Below are positions 49,300-61,339 of a stretch of DNA of 64,000 nt, one piece after another; within the stretch, counting starts at the first letter, position 1, and each line of letters starts with the position of its first letter. The DNA is taken from contig NC_080671.1 in assembly GCF_030247195.1 (NCBI RefSeq), forward strand, positions 14,458,843 through 14,522,842, given 5' to 3'. The position numbers were made by a program, and so were the translations under genes. The notes under the pieces are model-generated. The model searched no databases. It was not told where the DNA came from and was given only the letters and a program-made list of their open reading frames with translations. Source of the stretch: Topomyia yanbarensis. Lineage: Eukaryota; Arthropoda; Insecta; Diptera; Culicidae.

Positions 49300-50320
49300 C
49301 GCATGTAAGTTAACCTTACTTTTTAGTTATAAGCTAAGATTGGTTGCTTTTTAATAGAAATTCGAGTAATTGTTAGATGTAGGTAATAGTTTTATTAGTT
49401 TAGTTTATTTGGTTTAGGTTTAGATAAAGAAAATATGTGTATATAAAAGTACAATTAAACTTCAAGAGATACATTTTTACAGACGTTTTTCACGTTGCTT
49501 TAATATTTATTTCTCTCTGTCGCGATCGCCACCTATCCTTCGCTGTCACGCCTCTGACGTTTCAATTGGTCACGTTGCTTCGTGTTCAGAACACCACTGC
49601 AATGAGAGACCTTGTCGTCTCATACCCCGTTTATTTCCGTTTCTTTTTTATTTCCGAATTCACGAGACTCCATGACGTCTAGCACCGCTAGCTTCACAGC
49701 CGCACGCTTCACTACGCTAGTCGACGCTTGTATCCAGGTTTGACGAGCTCTGCCAGCATCACGTTCACTATACGACCTCGCACCCACTGGTTCCTCGTCG
49801 TTTCGCTTACCAGAACGACCAAATCTCCAACCGCAATATCATTCGCTTCGTCAAACCACTTACACCTGCGTGTTATCTCGGGAAGCCATCGTCTGAAAAA
49901 CTCGTCGTAAATGTGTTGCGTTAGCTTCCAGCTACTTCGAAGCTTCGTTCAAGCTTCCTAGCAGGAAGTGGTGCAGAGTTAAGGATTCTCTGTCGGTTGA
50001 CTTCAATGGGACGTTAGTGACTTGGTCTACAATTTATCATAGCCTCTGGCTCGGTAATAATCCTCAGCAATGTCTCGTCGTCGGACTTCCAAAGTGCTTC
50101 TAGCAATGATCCTACTGCCACCTTTACGGGTCGCATGAGACGCTCCCATGCGCCACCCATGTGTGGTGTACCGAGTGGAATAAACCTCCAACGCGTTTGG
50201 GCACTAGTAAATGATAGCGTCAAAGATTGATTTTGTGTTTTTATCTCCCTTTTCAGTTCATTGTTTGATTCAGTGAAAGATGCGCTGTTGTCCGTATAAA
50301 ATTCTGCTGGAGGGCTTCGA
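49300..50320 (-). pseudogene. BEL/Pao integrase and 3' end fragment
   Basis: From about 50320 down: integrase core with FYTDNSASFTESNNELKREI (second acidic residue), WRFIPLGTPHMGGAWERLM (catalytic glutamate), DDETLLRIITEPEAMINCRP, then after a frameshift GDLVVLVSETTRNQWVRGRI and KLAVLDVMES, the DUF5641-type C-terminus. The coding region ends near 49620; the A/T-rich sequence from about 49600 to 49300, starting TGTTCTGAACACG on the minus strand, may be part of the 3' LTR. The sequence differs from the BEL element at 26-30 kb, so it is a separate family. The 5' part is cut off by the plus-strand I-like element. Confidence 0.8.
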
Positions 50321-50324
50321 AAGC

Positions 50325-51830
50325 AGTTCGCATTCCGAAAGAGTGTGGGAACCGGGACATACCTTGATTCCTTGGAAAAAAAATCTCGGGCAAGCAATGA
50401 AGGATGGACTCCACACCGACTGCGCAGAACTTGATATCGACAAAGCCTATGATATCGTTTGGCGTGAGGGAGTTCTTCGGCAGCTTCATAACTGGGGCAT
50501 ACAGGGAAGTCTTGAACACTACATCCAACGATTCTTAAAAAATCGCAGTTTCCGAGTAGGTATTGGGGGCAGAAAATTAGACCTTTCCATCGAGGAAAAA
50601 TGGAGTTCCTCAAGGTTCAGTCTTGGCCGTCACGCTCTTCTTGGTGAGCATGCAACCTATTTTCGCGGTTCTCCCGAAGGGAGTGTTCGTGTTCGTTTAC
50701 GCAGACGATATAGTGCTATTGGTAATTGGTAAAACATATGGATAAAACTGCGGTTCGCACGTGGGCCGTGTCCGTAGGGTTCCGAATTTAAACAAACAAA
50801 GGCATAATATTTCATTTCTGCCCAACAAACCACCTTGCATCAAACAGACCTATCTACATTGATGGCGCCATCGTCCCGTTATTTTTTTCGGCCGAAGTCG
50901 TGGCTATAGTACTGGCTCTGGCAAGAAAACTCGACGGTGTTGCTACCGTTATTTGTTCCGATTCTCTATCCGTGATTTTAGCACTAGAAATCGGAAAATC
51001 GTGTCATCCTTTCGTTCAGGATATCGACAATTACAACGACCCTCTCACCACCATATGCTGGGTCCTCGGATATTGCAGGATACCGGCAATGAACATGCGA
51101 ATCATCTCGCCGCACTTGGGCGCTCATCACGATCTTATCTCACTAGAGAGATATCGAAAGACGATATCACCAAGATAATTAAACGAGAAGTATACCTTCA
51201 CTTCGAGAGGAAATGGAGAAATTCTTCAGGTCATCTCCACAAAATTAAAAACTCTGTCCAAATATGGGAAAATCGCAACAACAAAAAGTAACAACAAATA
51301 TTCTGGAGGCTTAGGACTGGACATACTGGGACTACACATGCCCACACTCTGGCCCGCGTCGAAGTTCCGATGTGTAGCACGTGCTGTCCGTTGAGCACAT
51401 CCTAGTCAACTGCATCGAATCTGTCGATCTTCACAGGAAATATTGCTTACCCACTTCCATCAGGGACGTACTGACCAATGACTCCGCGAGCGAGGAAGCC
51501 CTTCTTTTGTTTATCAAGGAAACCAATCTCTCCGACGTCATCTAACCTCCCAGTTTCTTCATAGACCTCTATATGTACCGAAGGCATCATAACATCACCA
51601 ACATCGTGCAGCTTCTACTAATCAGGGGGCCTACTACTCGAATTTTATCCCTTTGAACAGAATCACGCTACTTTTTCAACGGATCCTTCCATAAACAGCA
51701 GCAAGGCCAACGGATACAAATCTCAACAATGTCATTGTAAAATAACATGTTTTTTATTCAATCCTTTCTATAGGCGAATGACCTCCTAGGTTAAAGACTC
51801 AATAAACAACAACAACATCCTTAAACACTA
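50325..51830 (+). pseudogene. I-like non-LTR element: RT, RNase H, 3' end
   Basis: The RT palm is readable with frame changes: HTDCAELDIDKAYDIVW, LRQLHNWGIQGSLEHYIQRF, then NGVPQGSVLAVTLFLVSM and the catalytic VYADDIVLLV (about 50690-50725). An RNase H domain follows: AEVVAIVLALARKLDGVATV, ICSDSLSVILALE and, one frameshift later, CWVLGYCRIP/GNEHANHLAALG. The coding end, VEHILVNCIESVDLH and SASEEALLLFIKETNLSDVI, precedes a stop near 51543. The 3' end is 'gactcaataaacaacaacaac' (51790-51830), a CAA-type tail. RT plus RNase H places it in the I superfamily; the exact clade (for example Loner-like) is a guess. It is 5' truncated at the junction with the BEL fragment. Confidence 0.8.
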
Positions 51831-52539
51831 CAATACGTCGTGATACGAGATGGTTTCCATAATGTTTATTTGATGCCGCTAACTGCTACGGACCGCTATA
51901 TCAAAGACCTTACGTTAGGTCAAAATGAAGTCAAAACATTACTTTTTTCTCTCTGAGTTAAACTAGCTAATAATATCTTAAATCACATAACACTCGGTCT
52001 AATGGTCCATTTGCCTTAATACCCACTTCACCTCCGTATTCGGCCTTATGACCATGGGCTAATAAGCCGACACCAGTTTAGCCTAGTTCGGCCAGTATTC
52101 GTTGATGATGCTGTAGTTGAAGAAACGGCTTCGATATTAACTACACACATCCTCTCACTGATCGCCTGTCACTTGATCACATGTTGGAGTATTTCTTCGT
52201 AAGTTTTGTTAGATGCGGTTCACATATCCAGCCGGTTTATTGTAAATACGGTACTCATTGCTGGCTATTGTAAAGAAGCGCTTGACAAAAGGATATCGTC
52301 GATTGGTGTACGCCGTAAAGCTTAGGCACGAGTACGTTTTAGATTCCAAAGCATGACGTTAGACCAAGGAGGCTTCCTAGGAGACACAGATGTTTCAACA
52401 CAGTCAAACAGGAGTCGAATGTTAAAGTCGACGGCATCAACGCCCGGACGATCCGTTTCAACGAGCCTGCTTGAATTTACGTCAACTTGCATCAATTGCA
52501 TGAAGAAGAAAACACAATTGAATTAGAAAGCAGCTTTGA

Positions 52540-53060
52540 ACCGAATCGACCAGAAGATTCTTCTCAGGAAGTTGTACAGGTTAGGAGCGTCCGACAAGCT
52601 TACGTCGTGGCTTTTTCCAATAAATCTGAAGTACCGCAGGGCAGCAATCAGGGCCTATTGCTTTTCTCACTGTTTTCTAATCATGTAGACCATAAACTGT
52701 ACTTAGTCATCCAGTCAGTTGAGGATTGCCGTGATAGAAAAAATGAACCGTTAATCCTCGATTACAGTATCGATGGGGTTGCACTACAGAGAGTCCATGA
52801 AGTCTGTGACCTGGGTGTAACTCTTTGACCACAAACTGGCCTTCAATTCGCATATGATCAACATAATTGCGAAAACAAATCGGCTGCTGGGATTCATTTC
52901 CAAAATTTTTCTTGGGATTTTAAGTATCCGTACTGTCTAAAATTTCTATACTACGCATTGGTTAGACCAATCCTCGAGTTCGTGTCGCCAGTTTGGAATC
53001 CGCATCACTTAACTTACTGTTTAAAATTGGAAAGGGTACAGAAATTGTTATTTCTTGTTA
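52540..53060 (+). pseudogene. Jockey-like RT fragment
   Basis: The frame reads SEVPQGSNQGLLLFSLFSNHV, with a deletion that removes the FADD/YADD box, then DHKLYLVIQSVEDCR, EPLILDYSIDGVALQRVHEV and, after a frameshift at about 52825, DHKLAFNSHMINIIAKTNRL and YYALVRPILEFASPVWNPHH. The order matches palm to thumb in Jockey/CR1-type reverse transcriptases. It carries internal deletions and frameshifts and no intact catalytic site. Confidence 0.75.
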
Positions 53061-54542
53061 TTAAATACCATTGTAAAAATAGCTAGTAAATGCAACAATA
53101 AATTTTGTAATACGTAAAACCACAAAAATATCAAATCAAAACTGAACTGTACAAGCACCGAAGAAGTCGACGAAATACGTATATACACCCAAAACATTTC
53201 TGCAATAATGCATTACATTGTTTCGTGCATATTTTGAATTTGAATCTTCTTCTTTGCATTGCAGACCAAATATAGTAAAAACATGAAACAAATTGAATGG
53301 GACGCTACAGTAAAATAAATTCGCTTGAAAAAGTTTTAATTAATTTAGCTTGCTTTGTTTTTACCCGACAAGGTTTATTCTACACAAATATGTTCCATTG
53401 GTGTTTGTACGAACTTCTGTTCATCACCAGCCCCGTGCAAAAACCCAAAAAGGATCTAATGATCTAAGTCTGATCATCAATCTAACCTTCCTTTCAATAA
53501 TGCACTATTCCTGCAATTAGTAGATTAATAAATTTCGTATTACTTTAATTAAACCGAAATACACGGTTTGATGCCCGACATTTCGCTGGTATTTATTCCG
53601 CCAAAGGATTTCTTCTTTCCTGGCACATGACTCAATAAGGCACCATTTTCCGAAACATATGTCATATGTCAGAAAATTGCTTTCGCAGCACACAGTTGTC
53701 ACCGACCTAAATATCAAGATGATCGTAGCAGGCTTCTTCCTTCTTCTTGGATGGAATCTAGGTCCTTTCGCCAAAGAGGTGGTGGGTCACGATTCTGCCC
53801 CCCACTATGCGCCGTGTCGATTGGCTAACAAGTGGCACTGTAGCCGCCAGCAGCGGTTGGAAAATTGTGTCCTCTAACAAGCAAATATGTAAATGGCACT
53901 AAATGACACTCATCCGGTGTCGGATGGTGTCTGGTACTAGATACGTTTTCCCCGTTATTGAAGTGGGTTAAGAATGATTGTTGAAACCTTCCCGGGGGCT
54001 AAATTATTTTACGTCGAGAACGAATCGGTAAATAGCACAAGGATCACATCCACAAATAGTTGTTTGTAGAACGAATTGTATATAGCGACAGTGGGATACT
54101 CAAAGGTGGAAGTTATTTGTAGTGCTGTGCTGTAGCAACGGTGCTTGTTATCAGATGAGAATAATTTATCGCATTTATCACTTGTATTTTGGAGTGTATC
54201 TAGTTGAATCACATCCAAATATTTCATAGCCACCTTTGACTGTGGCATCATTTCAAATTCGTAGCAGAAATTCCAAGAAATCTTATTCCATGAGTGCTAC
54301 TCTCAGACGAAGACGAATCGCACCGTATGTCAGAAAAATTCTACCTTTTCACGCTTTCTCTGCAATCTCATATCGTGTTACCTATTCGCAATTCAAACGT
54401 GACTGAATTGATGATAGTAATCCCGCCATCAGATTTGCCTTTTCTGAATGAAACGTCACCATTTATCTGCGTAACATGTCGCGACACTGTTGTTCCCATT
54501 CTCCATCTTCAGAAAAACTCAAATCCACACCCACCAACATAC

Positions 54543-54660
54543 CTGAGTGTACGTCATCCAGCAGCATGGCTCTACTTGGTTGGAATCTAAACCCCAAAAG
54601 GACAGCTCCTCCTCGAACAGTGGACCGCAGACATCGGTCGGGTAGTGCAATTTTCCGGTC
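54543..54660 (-). CDS. Shaw: Shaw potassium channel, T1 domain exon
   Basis: A 118 bp exon, with acceptor 'ctttttttttcgttttcag' and donor ACTCAG|GTATGTTGG. It enters in phase 2 (one base, completing an Arg codon) and leaves in phase 0. It encodes [39 protein letters not shown]. Histidine 5, cysteine 11 and cysteines 32-33 of the exon fit the HX5CX20CC zinc-binding motif that distinguishes Shab/Shaw/Shal T1 domains from Shaker and drives subfamily-specific tetramer assembly. It continues in frame at 47364-47558 (YTQ then HRNTQ). The preceding exon, with the start of T1, is not in the window, so the upstream intron is longer than 9.3 kb. Confidence 0.93.
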
Positions 54661-54679
54661 CTGAAAACGAAAAAAAAAG

Positions 54680-56200
54680 ATGAAACCAAGCGTAAAGTTA
54701 ATTGATAGGTAAAATGATAATTTATTTATTTTTGTTCGGCAGCCTTTTCCTGCGTCAACGATTTTTTATTATTATGAGATAAAAAAAATACTAACCAATA
54801 CTGAATTATTGGGATTACCACAAAACCAATTTATGGGAAAGGGGCTGAATTTTTGCGATGTTTGCATATTCATGATCAACAGATTGAATATAATTTAATC
54901 AAATTGAAACAAGCGAATAAAGTATCACAAGCTGTCGCTGTTATTTTTTGAATAAAATTTGGTGAGCAAAAGAAAAAAAAAACAAGTTTTATAACAATTA
55001 ATTCATCAAAAAGGGTCATTAAAGCGATATTACTTCTCTCGATCGTGTTATTGTTCTTGTTATCCTTTTTAGGGGTTATGTTCGGCTTCCAGTCTTTGCA
55101 ATATTTAACAAACGGAATATTTACTTTGCATCTTCAGTTCTCATACAGCGTTCATTCATAAAATATATTCTCAACCCAACACATGTTTGTTGTTCACATG
55201 GCAATTTTGAAAACGATTCATGCCGTTCCTGTACGGTTATAAAGTAAATGTTCTTGAGTGGGATTATGTCTTGGTTTTGGTTTTTCATTTTTCGTTCTTC
55301 GCTTCTGAGTAAGCAACTAGACCAAGTAGAAGATTTTAAAAATATTCGTTTTGTGAGAAACGCTAGCATTTTATTAAACTTTTTATTTTATTGTAGATGG
55401 TATGAAGTTTAAAGTAGAACAATGAATTAGATATTTCAAAAGTTGGGGTGTGACCATACTCTTTTTACTAAACTTTTTAATTTTCCTTCCTATTTATTGT
55501 TTTAACTGTTGAAATGTGTAATTGTGAATTATCCAATCATCATTTTTTTTATTTTAAAGCAAAGAGTCTTTTATCTCTGAATATATCTTGCCTTCTTTAT
55601 GACATGAGTTATTCTTCCCGGCTCACTGAACTGATCATTTCAAAATCCAATATGCTTGAGAAAAAATCGGTATGATATCAACAATATGGTGATTTTCAGA
55701 ATAGAGTCGATGAAAACTAATGTCAGACGCAATTTCGAAATCTAAAATAGCGATTTGATTCAGCAAAATCTTTCAGCTTTAAATCTTTTAACTGTAACAA
55801 CACGAGTGTTTTCGTTAAGACGTTCTTTGTATTCTTTGTATCCCTATCATTATTGCTATTTTCAGTATAGGGTGCTAGAACTGATATCAGAAATCGATGT
55901 CTGATGCCATTTTAAAATCTAGGATGACGATCGCTGGCTAAACCTCAAAAGTGCATTTTTTGCAAATTTTGTAGAAATTGTCTTACAGCTTCAATACGTT
56001 ACTGTGATAATTTTCAAATGATTTTCGCAATGTTGTTTTAAAACAGTATTCTCTATGGCACTAACAATACGAATAGTATTTACAAGTTGGATATATGCCA
56101 GAACCGAAATAAGGAACTTTCGGTTGTGTAAAAGTCGCCAACGGAAATATAGAAAATTGATAGATTAATATCCGGAAGTCGGTGTCTTGTATTTCCGACA
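54680..56200. other. Shaw intron, nothing recognised
   Basis: AT-rich sequence without coding or clear repeat structure. Confidence 0.5.
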
Positions 56201-56209
56201 TTTAGGCAA

Positions 56210-56370
56210 CACTTCCGTTTGTATTTGGGTGTTGTAACGACTGGATACGGGAATTTCAACAGGTGTTTACGGCTTTCTCAGTCGGTAATATTTAGGCAAA
56301 CGATTGGTTTTATAAATTGCCCGACGTTTCGGCCGTTTTTGATGGCCTTTTTCAAGGGAAATTTAACTTA
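56210..56370. repeat. Possible Penelope-like element remnant
   Basis: 'ttgcccgacgtttcggccg', followed by 'gatggcctttttcaaggg', resembles the end repeats of Penelope-like retroelements in arthropods, as I recall them. No GIY-YIG or RT coding sequence is present, so this rests on a short motif only. Confidence 0.3.
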
Positions 56371-56599
56371 ATCATTTTTGTTGTAATCGTTGATTGCCAA
56401 CGGTCGGATGTCGGGTGGCATTGCACGGATTTCTGTGGCTGAATGGTGATTTTGTGTGAGAAAAATCATTTAGTAGCACAACGGGCCATGGAGCTCTGGA
56501 TCTAAACAATGCGTAACTATCATCAAGATGGTACCACAGAGAACAGACATATAAGCAAGAACAAACTTTCCCGAAAAACCTGTGTAAACATTCAAATGA

Positions 56600-57010
56600 A
56601 AATACGTTGAAAATCACCATCGTATACAGGTTTGCATGCGTGAGTCACCTTTGTATCCAAGTTTGCACACAAGTCCCGTATAGTGATTGCTGGGCGATCG
56701 AAGCGCCGGCCAGTGGCAAGTTGCCACTTGCTGTTGTCATTTCAAAGCGACAGTTTCATTTCTTACACAAGTTGAAAACTTTACATGTATGACAGTTATC
56801 AGTGGTGATTTCATTTAAATTAAAATAAGTTAAAAACCACCATCCCATACATGTTCGAATGCGTGAATCACCATTTCATCCGAGTTTGCATGCAAGATCC
56901 ATATAGCGTTAGCTGGTCGCAAGTTGCAACTTGTTGGTCGCATTTCAAAACGACAGTTTTATTTCTTACACACATTGAAAATTTTGCTTTTATGTCAGTT
57001 AAGTTGATTA
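56600..57010 (+). repeat. Tandem duplication of about 225 bp
   Basis: The two diverged copies are about 56605-56825 and 56830-57010. Shared phrases include 'gttgaaaa(t)caccatc', 'gtttgca(t/c)', 'caagttgcaacttg', 'atttcaaa(g/a)cgacagtttcat' and 'tttcttacaca'. Confidence 0.75.
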
Positions 57011-57255
57011 AGTGTTACATTTCAGAATGTTCTTAGATGAGCAATTATGATCTGTTGGCAAGTTTGCTTGCATAATTTTCATAAAAAATGTTCGATTACC
57101 GTATTTTTTTTACAAAAAAAGTATCCGAGAATGAGTTAAAGGGAGTAAACAACTCGAAACGAAAATTAAAAAAACTTACATATTAGTAATTTGCATTTCG
57201 TCTTCGTCTCATCAGAATCCAACACTAACTAATATTTTTGAACAAAAATCATGTG

Positions 57256-59002
57256 TTTTATAATAGAGATGGCCGGGTTCGGTTTTTGGACCCGAAACCT
57301 GGACTCGGATTCGGGTTCTATAAATTTAAACTTCTTGGGTTCGGGTCCGGTTCCGGGTTTTCAAATTTGAAATTCACGGGTTCGGGTTGGGTCTGGGTTT
57401 TTGAGCTTTCGGGTTCGGGTTTTGCAAATCTAAAATGTTCGCGTCCGGGTTTTGTACAAATCACACTCAACCATTTCTTTACTCTATTTATGTCTATACA
57501 CAAAACTCAGTCTCTTTGTGTAGTAATTATCTTTACTTCGTGATACGAATGGAAGCCACATATAACATCACTAAATTTTACCACCTTTGAATCACATAAA
57601 TTCGTCATATTTTCTGGTGCTCAAATATTTTTTATTTATGTATAAAATTTCGTCTCTTCATATTCAGATTCATGAGAGAGCATTCAGCAATAAGTGTTTC
57701 GCATTTAAAATTCTATGCGATTTATTTTTCATGATTATCATCAATAAACCAAATAAAAGGAAATTAATTGGAAAACATTGGTTCAAATTTCCACTACGGA
57801 ATATGAATTTCGGCATACTTTTAAACCGATACTTAGGTCGCGGCTGGAGTGAAACTCGGCTAAGGCTTGCAGCAAATCAAAGCGAGTATAAAACAATGGG
57901 AAGTAGAGACAATACGAAACCATCTATTGTTCCGTTCCTCATTGGTCGTTTTGACGCGTCATGAACAACGATGGCACTCATATGGTGATGGTTTACTAGC
58001 GCCACTATCAAATCAGTGGTACATATGTGAAACATGCACTTTCAGTCAGATTGTCCCCAGGCTAGGCCATTGCATGATCCGAATTCCTTCAAGAAAATAC
58101 AGGAATTTCCACGATCGTATAATTTTTCTGACTTCTGTTCAAGTCATTAGCGGATTTGTAGAAGTTTAGAGTCGTTCCGAGATGAAGATGTCGATGCATC
58201 TCTACTGGCGCGCATACCGTGCTATCTGAAGCATAACAAAATTATATTCCCCATCATAAACGATCGTCCTAGCACTACTGATTAGACATCAACCATAGTA
58301 ACGCGGGTGACGTCGTGTAAACTGTCGAATACGACTTTCAATAACTTAAATTAATACATGCAATAAATTATTCAAAAATACTCATGCAGGAATGGTTTTC
58401 AACAAACAAATAGAATTTTGGTTAAGTATGACGGGCGAGGTTGTTTGAAACTGTCATAATTAAGCTTTTTGTTTCCCCATGAGTTAGCCACCGATTTATC
58501 CTACTTTCCGATCATTATATTAACGTTTTATAAATTTCTCAAAACATTACAAATTCTACGTTCGATAATAGTAAATATTAATACTGATTCCATTCGCTAG
58601 TTATTCGTTTTGCTATAAGCAGATATAACTGGATGCGAATGGTACTACTTCAGGTTCGAATAATTCTATAATTCTTAGATGAACCTAAGATCCAACTCGG
58701 ATGCCTAAAATTAAAAATCTTCGGGATCTTTGGTTGATTCTCCATATTAACAAGTCGGGTTAAAATCGGGTTTCTCAAATTATAAATTTTCTGGTTCCGG
58801 TTGAGTTCGGGTTTACCAATTCTGAAAATTTCGGGTTCGGGTCGGGTTCGGGCATAACAAAATTTTCATTCTCGTGTCCGGGTTTTTCAATTGAAAAATG
58901 TTTGGGCTTGGATCGGGTTCGGGTTTTTCAATTTTCAAGTTTTTGGGTTCGGGTCGGTTTAGGTTTCGAAAAAATTGAAACCCGACCATCTCTATTTTAT
59001 AA
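57256..59002. mobile_element. hAT-type element with TTCGGG repeats, 8 bp TSD
   Basis: Positions 57264-58994 (1731 bp) begin TAGAGATGGCCGGGTTCGG and end AAACCCGACCATCTCTA. TTTTATAA flanks both ends (57256-57263, 58995-59002), an 8 bp duplication. Both subterminal regions (57268-57450 and 58740-58990) are made of degenerate copies of 'TTCGGGTTCGGGTTTTT', in the same orientation on both sides, enclosing about 1.3 kb of AT-rich filler. An internal open frame (57587-57964) shows no transposase motif. Copy 1 of the host repeat has TTTTATAA only once (37057-37064), which is the empty site. Confidence 0.9.
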
Positions 59003-59468
59003 TTGTGTTCCAGTTTCAGTCAGTAACGCCTAAATAGGTGAAGATATTTGTTTTTATTTTGTGAACTGAAGTCACGATTTCCGCCATATCATTATCAAAT
59101 CGATTTGCTGTATGTGAACTAGTTCACAATTTCATAAACATTATTCATAAAACCAAAGGTTGAATCGTGATTTTATTTATAGCTTTTTTAAAACATTTGC
59201 TCGTGAACTCTTAAATGAAACCCGGAATATTATTCATGATTCCAAATATAAGTCACGATTCAATATCCGTGCTCGTGAAATAGTTCACAAAATCACACAA
59301 TGTTATTCATGTATACGAGAACTCATATCTGATTTCTAGCGAATTTGTCACAAATCACTATTCATGATCATGAACTAGTTCACAAAACCATGAAATAATT
59401 TTTATATATTCGTGAACTAGTTCATGATTACTAGTACAATAGTCACGACTTGCCTTTCGAGCTAGTGC

Positions 59469-59640
59469 AATAATTCACAAAATCGAAAAATATGAGAATG
59501 TAGAAATGATGAAAATTCACGTTTTTATTGGAAACACTGAGAAAAGATATGTCCTCAATCAGGAATCGAACCTGCGATCTCTCAGTCTCTAGTTGGATGC
59601 GTTAATCACTCACACAATAGTTCACAAAATCAAAAAAATA
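59469..59640 (-). mobile_element. tRNA-derived SINE-like insertion
   Basis: On the minus strand 59615-59540 reads GTGAGTGATTAACGCATCC ... GATCGCAGGTTCGATTCCTG. It contains a perfect Pol III B box (GGTTCGATTCC) and an A-box-like GAGTGATTAACG, as in a tRNA. The insert of about 124 bp is flanked by 'aataattcacaaaatcgaaaa' (59469) and 'aatagttcacaaaatcaaaa' (59616), which may be a target duplication or two copies of the host subrepeat. The 3' part ('tttccaataaaaacg...') is not tRNA-like, which favours a SINE over a tRNA gene. Confidence 0.55.
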
Positions 59641-61339
59641 GCGTTCATGTGATGGATAACTAGTTCATGTTTCCTGGTATAACTTTCACGACTGACCATT
59701 CGTGCTCATGAAATAGTGAAAAGATCATAAAATATTATTCATGGATTTGTGAACTGGTTTATAACTAGTAGTACATCTATCTTGAGTGCTTGTGATATTT
59801 AGAAGACATTCGTAATAATTTTCTATTTCATACAACTCTGCACATGGGCTTGAAATTTTCATGTGTACTATTTCACAAAATTTGGATTTTGCCGTGAAAT
59901 GTCATATATTTATGCACAGTCTATAGCGACTAGTAATACCACGAACATCATTATTCTTTCGATAAGGTTCAATGTGATGTCTGAACAGGAAACGAAGACT
60001 GCGCTGAGCATCAAAAATGTATTATAGATCCACGAATCTTGTTGTTCGTAGTTCACAAAACAAGATACCGCGATTCATTTACGGTTTTATGAACCAAATC
60101 ATATTGTCACGTTACTCCGAGTAAAAAATCCGATAGCAATTAAACTTGAACAGTAGTCGCATTACTGCACGTGTCAAATTCGAACGTCAGCTCAAGAATA
60201 AAATATCACGATAACTTGCATATGAATTACGAAAAACGTGATTAAGATCCTGCAATCATGAACATTAATTACATTACTCGTGATTAAAATATCAAAATTC
60301 GTGACTATGATCCTGAAATCATGAACACAAATCACTCTACGTGTGACTAAAATATCATGATAACGGGAATAGAAATTACGGAAATCTTGACTGAGATCCT
60401 GAAATCATGAACATAAGTCACACTACTCTGCCAGAATAATTCAACACGAAACTCGCGAAAAAAGTGTAACGAAAACGTGAATATAAATTATGAATATTGT
60501 GGCTAAAACCCTGAAATCATGAACTTATATCGCCAAAAATCTGATATTAAACTCATGAATAAAATATCACAGAACACGATGAGAAATCACGAAAATCGCG
60601 ACTAAGTTTCTGAAATCAAACTAAATATGTCCAGGGAACAACCACAATGAAATGAACTAAACATGCCCAGGGAACAACCACAGTAAACCAACCAAAAATT
60701 GCAATGTAACGCCATGTATGTTTTTGCGCGAACTAGTTATTTTGAAAATACACATAGTTTCCTGAATACGAGGATTATTATCCATAATTCCAGGAACTTG
60801 GTCACGATTTTCGTAAATCGCTCAGTTCACGAAATCGTGATTTTTTGTTCATGAATTTACGAACGGATTTTGGAAAGTGCCCACGGAGATATAGCAAAAC
60901 TTGATGGTAGGAGACAAACGAAAGGCTCGGTAATTCGCATTCGCTAAAAAAGAAATATCGTCTGCAATCACGGTGCGTGGTTCTGACAGGTACCCCTTCC
61001 GAGAATCCAGCTTTATAGTTTCTGTTGGACCAGTCTTGAAAAAAATATTATTGCTAATGTATAACCAACATCGAGCAACCTTAGTGGAGATCGGGTAACT
61101 AACTCCGGTTGAATCTTTGATCGCATTCTGACAGGGAAGTGGGAAATAGAAGAGCGTCTGTTTTCTTTGCTATGAGCGGCTCCCAGCATCATCTGTCCCG
61201 GTACGGACGGCATAAGAAGAAATCTGGTGCCTCCTCAACTATATCCAAGATGGCAGCCAGACAAAGAGGCTAGATGTCGCAGCCCTGGTAAACAAACAAC
61301 CAAACACCTCCGATAAATGTGAAGGAAGATACTGAATAG

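Larger units (their letters stand above)
57238..60880. mobile_element. Foldback-like subrepeat element, copy 2 (interrupted)
   Basis: From 'gaacaaaaatcatgtgttttataa' at 57238 and, after the nested hAT-type element, from 58995 to 60880, the sequence follows copy 1 (36953-38553) block by block: 'aacgcc', 'gtcacgatttccgcc', the subrepeats of about 95 bp with 'gttcacaaaatc', the right-half subrepeats, 'aacgccatgtatgttt' and the end 'gttcatgaatttacgaacgg'. The left terminus is missing and the right terminus is degraded. It is longer than copy 1 because it holds more subrepeat units and two nested insertions. Confidence 0.8.

Noticed and set aside
57587..57964. 125-codon frame inside the hAT-type element as a possible transposase
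   Set aside because: No RW, C2H2/BED or hAT dimerisation motif; the product looks like translated AT-rich filler.
59530..59620. Functional tRNA gene on the minus strand
   Set aside because: The B box is good, but the acceptor and anticodon stems do not pair convincingly and the 3' half is not tRNA-like.
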